DNA of 64,000 nucleotides from Whalleya microplaca (lineage: Eukaryota > Ascomycota > Sordariomycetes > Xylariales > Xylariaceae). A model generated the notes under the pieces. The model did not search any database and had not been told where the DNA came from. It worked only from the letters and a program-made list of their open reading frames with translations. How positions within the stretch are numbered: position 1 is the first letter of the stretch; each line of letters begins with the position of its first letter. Positions 58,520-64,000 of this stretch are shown here, one piece after another. A program made the translations under genes and the position numbers. Location of the stretch: positions 62,001-126,000 of the forward strand of contig MU385783.1 of NCBI GenBank assembly GCA_022497155.1. Reading direction: 5' to 3'.

Positions 58520-61500
58520 TCACGCCTCTTCGATAATGCCCTCACCGCTAGCGTCTTCTCTCCACTCGCGGCTCTTGTCCGTCAACTTCTTGACGCCGCT
58601 AACCCGCCCGGCCCACAGGGCCTCGATGGGAGATCGGAACGTAAAGGCCCGCTGACTGCTGATGACACCAATAGCCTGGAGGACCGCCTTGCGACTATCA
58701 CGGCCGAATACCGCTGGGTGGTTTATCCACTCAAGGCTAGCTTCGAGTTCGGAGTCAAGTGCGACGACGGTAGTGGAGTCAATGCCGGCCGCATTGCCGA
58801 GCTGTAACCCATCGTTTGATCGGCTATGAGGGAGCGGCGGAGGAAAGCCATTGGCGCCCGAGTGCGCAGAGGCAGTCGGCGATGGCGTGTGTTTCCGATC
58901 CGGTGTGCCAGATGTTGGAGAAACATCTAAGCCAGGTTGAGGGGTGGAAGGGTTCGACTTAGTGCCTGGAAGAGGTGGAACGGGAACAGGCGGAAGACCG
59001 CCTTTGCCCAAGCCCTTGAGAATCGACCTAGTCTCGTTCAAGAGAGTGTGTGCACGGTCATGCTGGCCTCGCGAGACTAACGTCAGTGCTCGAGTGAGCA
59101 TGTCGGAGGTGAGAAGCTCCATTCGTCGTTGGACGATATGCGGGTGAGGGGGGATGGGTGGGTTATTACTTTGCCAGGATGACTTCTTCGAGTTGCCACC
59201 TGGCGCGGGCAACATCGTGATGGCGAGTAACGACGGCCTGGGCAGATGCATCATAGTACCATCTCGCAATATGTCACCCCAGACTAGGTCTGCTTGTATC
59301 AAAGGCAACTCCTCAACGGAAAGCGTTCTTTGATCGTCGTGCTCTACTGGGCCACCTAGAGCTTCCAAGCCGGATACGATCGTCTCCCAGGGATCTTGAG
59401 GCAGCTGTTCTTGTGACGAGTTATCGGGAACGATGACCAATTGAACCAGGATATCCCGTTTATCACCGAATCTAAGGTCGCCGAGCGATGCTTCCGCATC
59501 ACGGCCAGTAGCACGTTTGGTGATCTGTAAAGCTCCGCTGATCTTGTGAAACCTAGCAGGTGAGCCTTCTGGTAGCTTCAGCTTCAGTTTTACGTTCTGA
59601 TGCGACAGGGATTGCATGGAACCCAGGCAACCGGCCAAACATTCACGCAACATCATCCAGTCCTTGACATAGGTATATGATGCTTTCGTACGCGAGGATA
59701 GCTCAATCATTGTATCTGGCTTATGAGTCATGCCGAGACCAAATGAGTGAATCGTGATCCTATGTCTCATTAGTATCACCGTAGCTGAGAGTATGTCAGG
59801 GCTGTCACTTACTTTGCGGCTTCCGCTCGGGAAACGACGAAATCAACACTGTCAGCGTCGGACGTCGAAGCATCGCTGATGAGCATGATGGTTGCAATCG
59901 GGTTATTATACTTGCGTTGCATCAGCAGATCCATAGCAACGTTGGCGCCCTCCACGACATCCGCACGATGGCTCTTTTGTCCGACGGGCTTGATCGAAGC
60001 CAGTATGTTGTTCCATCCGTGCCATGCCTTCGTGGTCATTCCAACTATGGGCACACCGCCGCCTCCTGAACCGAAAGTGACTAGACCCATGCGATCACGT
60101 TCCCCAAGTGTGTGCACCATGAATTTCAGAGCATCCCTGACCAGGTTAATCTTAACGCCTTGCATTGAAGATGAGATCGGTACCACAACGACGACATCAA
60201 TTGGCACATGAAATGACGAAAGAGGACTCTTCGCGAATGTGGTGTACTCGGTTGGCGCGGTCGTGACAGACTTGGGGCCTCCATAGGACGAAGCTCCTGA
60301 TGAGACTCTTTGGGGGCGCCCTCCCCGGTTCCAGTCGTCCTCGTCCGTCTCGGACGCCTCTGCTCTATCGAAGTCCGGGCTCCTAACGTCGGTTTCGACG
60401 GCGTTGAGATCGAGGAGTGCTTGTTGCCACAGCTTGAGTTGATTTCGGTTGTCAAAGCGTAGGTGGAATTGGGGAAGTTCGGCCACAGACAGGCTGAGCG
60501 TAAGAATATTCTCGTCGACTGGAAGGGCAATATTGTTAGCTTGTCTTTCACTTAGATAAGCCTTGATCCACTTACTCATACCAGTTTCTGTTACTTCGTT
60601 CAGATGCTTCTTGATCAGGATAGAGCCTTTCAAAGTGCATCGTGTGACTTTCCGAGGCACTCCGTTTTCGTCCCACTGCTGCGGAGCTTGAAGGTTCTTC
60701 TTCTCCTTAACGCAAATGAGCATTTCGGCGAAGAGAAAGCACTCCAGCTCTTGCCACGAAACCTTATCCTTGCCGACTCGTAAAGTGCCGTAAAGCCGCA
60801 GTTTTCCGAATCTATCTCATATTAGTTGTTTGTGACAAAACCATGACATAGCAACAACTAACCTATTAAAATCAAGACCATGCCAATTATCGACTCGGCT
60901 TCGCAAGCTTTCGGTAATCTCTTCCAATACCTCCGGTGCTTCATACGGATAGAAGCGAGGCTGAGAACTTCTTGCGGGCGAAGGCGGTCGTTGCGCAAAG
61001 GCATCTTCTATGCGCATTTGCGGTGCTGGAGTCACAGCTCCAAGATCTTCTGGGTCCGGCTTCCATTTATTATCGCCGACTTCCACCGTAACGAGGCATG
61101 TTAGAGTTTGCTGCTGCCGCGATCGGTTGATAGTCGGAAATTCGGACCGGACTGCGACGGACGGTGCCGGAATCGGGTTGCGTGCCATCGGTCTCGGGCT
61201 GCCCGGCGTTGTTTCCATTGCTTGAAGATCATAGTCATGGCGGCGCGACGGGCCGCTTTGTGCCGTCTCGGGATAGCTCGTCGACGACGCTACACCAGTT
61301 GCTTCACTATCGCTACGAACGTGTCTAGGCGCGTTGGCGTATCGGTCTGAACCTTGCGTATCCCTGCTGTCTCTATGGCTACCGTCTCTATGACTGACTC
61401 GAGCTGCGCTCTCGCGGCCATTGCTGGGGGCCGCGTTTCTGCCGGCAGACTCTCCGCTGGGTGGTCGCCCATGCTGATTATCAGCCCATCCTCCATTGGG

Positions 61501-62282
61501 CGTCGGTGTAGTCACTGATCTATTGTCATTAGAAGATGCTGTCCGCACCATTTCTGTTATTTTCTCTGTAAGAACTGTCAGCCTGCACCTCGCATTACTA
61601 TACTAATGTTTCTCACCAATATCAAGGACGTTGCCTCCGCGGCTCGTGTCCAGATGTAAAGGCGCATTGCATGATGGGCAATATTGGGACTCAAATTCCC
61701 GTATGAACTCGTAGAAGCACGCTTCATGGGATACATGCGAACATGAAAATTGCAGGATCCTCTCGCCGCGAAGTGTATGTTCTAATGGCTCCTCGCAGAC
61801 AGCACATTCACTACCTACAAACGTCCTCTCCCTCCGAGTGCGACTTCTCTCTGCCATGTCGTTTTGGCGTATGGTGTCTGCAGAGCTTAAAGAAGCGTTA
61901 GAGCGATGCGACGGAGCTCGATGAGGTGACGGATGGTAGGAACCAGCGGTAATAGAATGATCTAGCAATAGTTCAGATATTGTCAGCTATTGCGCAATTG
62001 TAAGACATCGGCGGCGGCGGCGGCAGCGCCCCGTGTCTAAAAGAGGCTACTACAGTCAGAGACAAGGCGAGGCTTACTTTTCTCGGGATACGACGGCCCA
62101 CTATTGTAGCTATTCCAGTCCTCTTCTTTCTTGCGAAAAGAACGGAGAGAGCGCGACTCGGTCCCGGGTTTGAGTATACCGAGTTCGAACAAGGTCGCAA
62201 TCTGACCTTCGCGGAATCGGTGGTCCTTCGAACCAGCGGCACCAGAAAGTCCGTGTGGTTTTGACGATGATCGACTAAACAT
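58520..62282 (-). CDS. Far1/Ste5-like RING-PH-vWA protein (pheromone/MAPK scaffold type)
   Basis: Six exons on the minus strand: 62282-62078, 61961-61617, 61565-60863, 60811-60576, 60518-59813 and 59759-58520, encoding 1,144 residues. The intron at 60575-60519 is 57 bp and in frame (GTAAGT, GCTAACA branch, TTCCAG). Order of parts: a basic N-terminus; a RING-H2 finger at about residues 105-150 (CAVCEEP, FSCSHVSHEACF, CPSCNAPL); a disordered linker; a PH domain (FGKLRLYGTLRVGKDKVSWQ, CTLKGSILIKKHL, FHLRFDNRNQLKLWQQALLD); then a vWA domain (DVVVVVPISSSMQGVKINLV, DRMGLVTFGSG, TIMLISDAS). The same trio occurs in yeast Far1 and Ste5, which hold pheromone kinases near G-beta-gamma. The vWA metal site is degenerate (PISSS instead of DxSxS), fitting a binding role. 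The C-terminus has a helical region after a Pro-rich linker. Confidence 0.85.
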
Positions 62283-64000
62283 GTGGCGAGATGAGTCGAA
62301 GCAAGGTATGAAAATGGGTATGATTTAGAGTAGGTATGAGAGCCGGTCCCTTGGGGATGTAAGTATCCAAGATCTTGGTATTCTTTTCTGGGTGGCTGTG
62401 TCACAGGCGGTGCTGAGTCCCCTGGGCTGTTTCAAACGGTGGTATTTTTAATGCTGCAATAAAAAGGCTGAAAAACGATGGCGCATATCCGAAAAGAATA
62501 GCTCTGAAACTAACTGAACGAGTTGTTGGCTGCGATATAGCTACAATGGATGGTTGTCAAATCGATGAACTGACCAAGGCGTGGTGTGTCGTGGTCGCGA
62601 TGCGCAGATTCTCAGTAGTCTAAGACTTGAGATGCAACTCGGGAAGGTTGTGGGTTCTCAAGAGAAGAGATTACCCAAGTTATCCGTTAATAGTCCAATA
62701 TGGTGGCCGGGAACGCCAATCAGTACTAGTAGCGGCAACCCCCTCGACTGGTCGCAATTGGGGCGTTTTCTCTTGTCGATAATCCCTGCGATTGTACCTG
62801 AAGACCGTTGCCTACTGATAGATGATTTGGGACGGCGGCCAGAGAATAGGGGAATCCTCCGAAATTCTCTTTAAGACGGTGTCTCTCGCCAGCACGGCCG
62901 ACAGGCAAGTTCCTGGTTAAGATCTAACGTATGTAATTTTGGTGGCCGTAAGCAAGACGGCGGTCTCCTGATGTCGCAGTGTGAGGCGGAGCGTGCAGCT
63001 CACATGAAAATAATGACTGTGGACAACTTGGAGAGAGAAAAGAGAAGAAACAGCCATTAAGAGAAGGATTGCCCGAGTATTACAAAGTAGGAGTACAGTG
63101 GAAAAGGAAATAGAATGGGGCGATATAGTTATCCTTATTATTATTATTATTATTATTATTATTTCGTTTACTGCAAGTAGTACGTATGTAGGTACCTAAG
63201 CCTGGAGATCCCTCCCGGCAACTAGGGAGTGTCGGGGAACCTGGACTACATCAAATACTTAACAGGCCAACAGGACCCCTCGGAGCTATTTTGTCGTCGG
63301 TCTAAAATGAGCAGCTCGGTTGCCAGTCCTTGACTTCTTTCCCATTCGTACGCACTTGCAGCAACAAGTGGGAAGAGCCGGGCATCTGGGCGCGATGGGA
63401 GTTGTCGAGTCTGTAAGGTGGACTGACAAGCTGCCTAGGCAGGCCCTATGGAGGGGAGAGTGTCAACAGGACTCTGGACCTCATCTTGCGAACGACTATC
63501 ACCAAGGGGTCTGTGGGATGGGAAATTCTCAATCCTTGTCGACAGGGGAAGGGATCCTTGTCCCAACCACTATGTCCCTTGTTGCATGGTACTAGATGTG
63601 GTGCAGTGCACAGGACCGGTCCATTTCCACGGGTACACCACCCAGACCAGCTAACATAAGACCCGCCTTGTCAAGAAGACCCGGGGCCCACGGCTCATGC
63701 AGGCTGGTATATGTATGTAGGCGGTTTTACGACTACATCCATTCCTGGAATGCAGTAAAATACCACCACAGCACAGTAGTATATAAAGTAGGTAGCCAGG
63801 ACTGCAGACCACTTTGCTTCTCCCATGGAGGCGTAGTAGAGGAGGAGCCCTATGCGGACTTTGAATGCTTGCCTGTCAAATGCTATTTCGTCCGTACTAA
63901 AGAACCAGCTGACGTTGACAGTTTGAGTAGTCGTGCCAGCTCTCGCCGTGGTGGACTCCACAAGGCACGATTTAGGTAGAGAACAGCGATTTGATTGCCC
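62283..64000. other. Intergenic region to the window end
   Basis: No supported gene. The frames of 60-127 codons at 62,581-63,979 lack family features. It contains a TTA microsatellite at 63,135 and a TAGGTACCTAAG motif near 63,190. Confidence 0.5.
63135..63163. repeat. TTA microsatellite
   Basis: About ten uninterrupted TTA units (29 bases). Likely length-variable between strains. Confidence 0.95.

Noticed and set aside
63320..63979. Frames of 68-127 codons near the window end
   Set aside because: They overlap in different frames and lack domains or splice context; no gene can be supported.

Overview
The window is nuclear DNA of a filamentous ascomycete (Pezizomycotina, most likely Sordariomycetes). 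The evidence is fungal protein families, many short GT-AG introns (49 to 123 bp) with CTAAC/CTAAT-type branch sites, long intergenic stretches, and typical filamentous-fungal genes: a NACHT-type NLR, a siderophore transporter and a Far1/Ste5-like RING-PH-vWA protein. I saw no tRNA, rRNA or CRISPR. Exon borders were worked out by hand from splice signals, reading-frame phase and protein-family continuity; every multi-exon model given sums to a whole number of codons.

Layout. 1-5 kb: ribosomal protein eL32 (four exons) and an unknown 383-residue protein. 6.2-14.6 kb: an accessory, fast-evolving block. It holds a trypsin-fold protease-NACHT gene broken by one in-frame TGA, a 361-residue protein with a C-terminal membrane segment from a large fungal family of unknown role, and an unrecognised three-exon gene. 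15.6-17.1 kb: an alternative NADH dehydrogenase. 19.3-34.2 kb: the giant midasin gene (about 4,923 residues), divergent from mitochondrial ribosomal protein bL12. 35.4-42.1 kb: a ketopantoate reductase-like enzyme, CTD-kinase gamma subunit (Ctk3), P5C reductase and histone acetyltransferase Hat1. 42.1-43.6 kb: an AT-rich spacer with a 519-bp MITE-like element. 43.6-50.7 kb: a ZIP metal transporter, a 3.5-kb repeat-dotted spacer, and a Cdc4/Fbw7-type F-box/WD40 protein. 51.5-54.3 kb: a Sel1/TPR-like protein divergent from Utp16. 54.6-56.7 kb: a siderophore transporter with a GATA-type iron-regulator-like site upstream. 58.5-62.3 kb: the Far1/Ste5-like gene.

Most genes are independent housekeeping units. 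Several serve ribosome production: eL32, midasin and Utp16 for the cytosolic ribosome, bL12m for the mitochondrial one. The most notable discovery is the protease-NACHT gene. Its two halves are usually read as separate genes, but they are one reading frame split by a 50-bp intron and a single TGA codon, and its protease carries a Cys-type nucleophile motif. The best unexplained structure is the MITE-like element at 42.5-43.1 kb.
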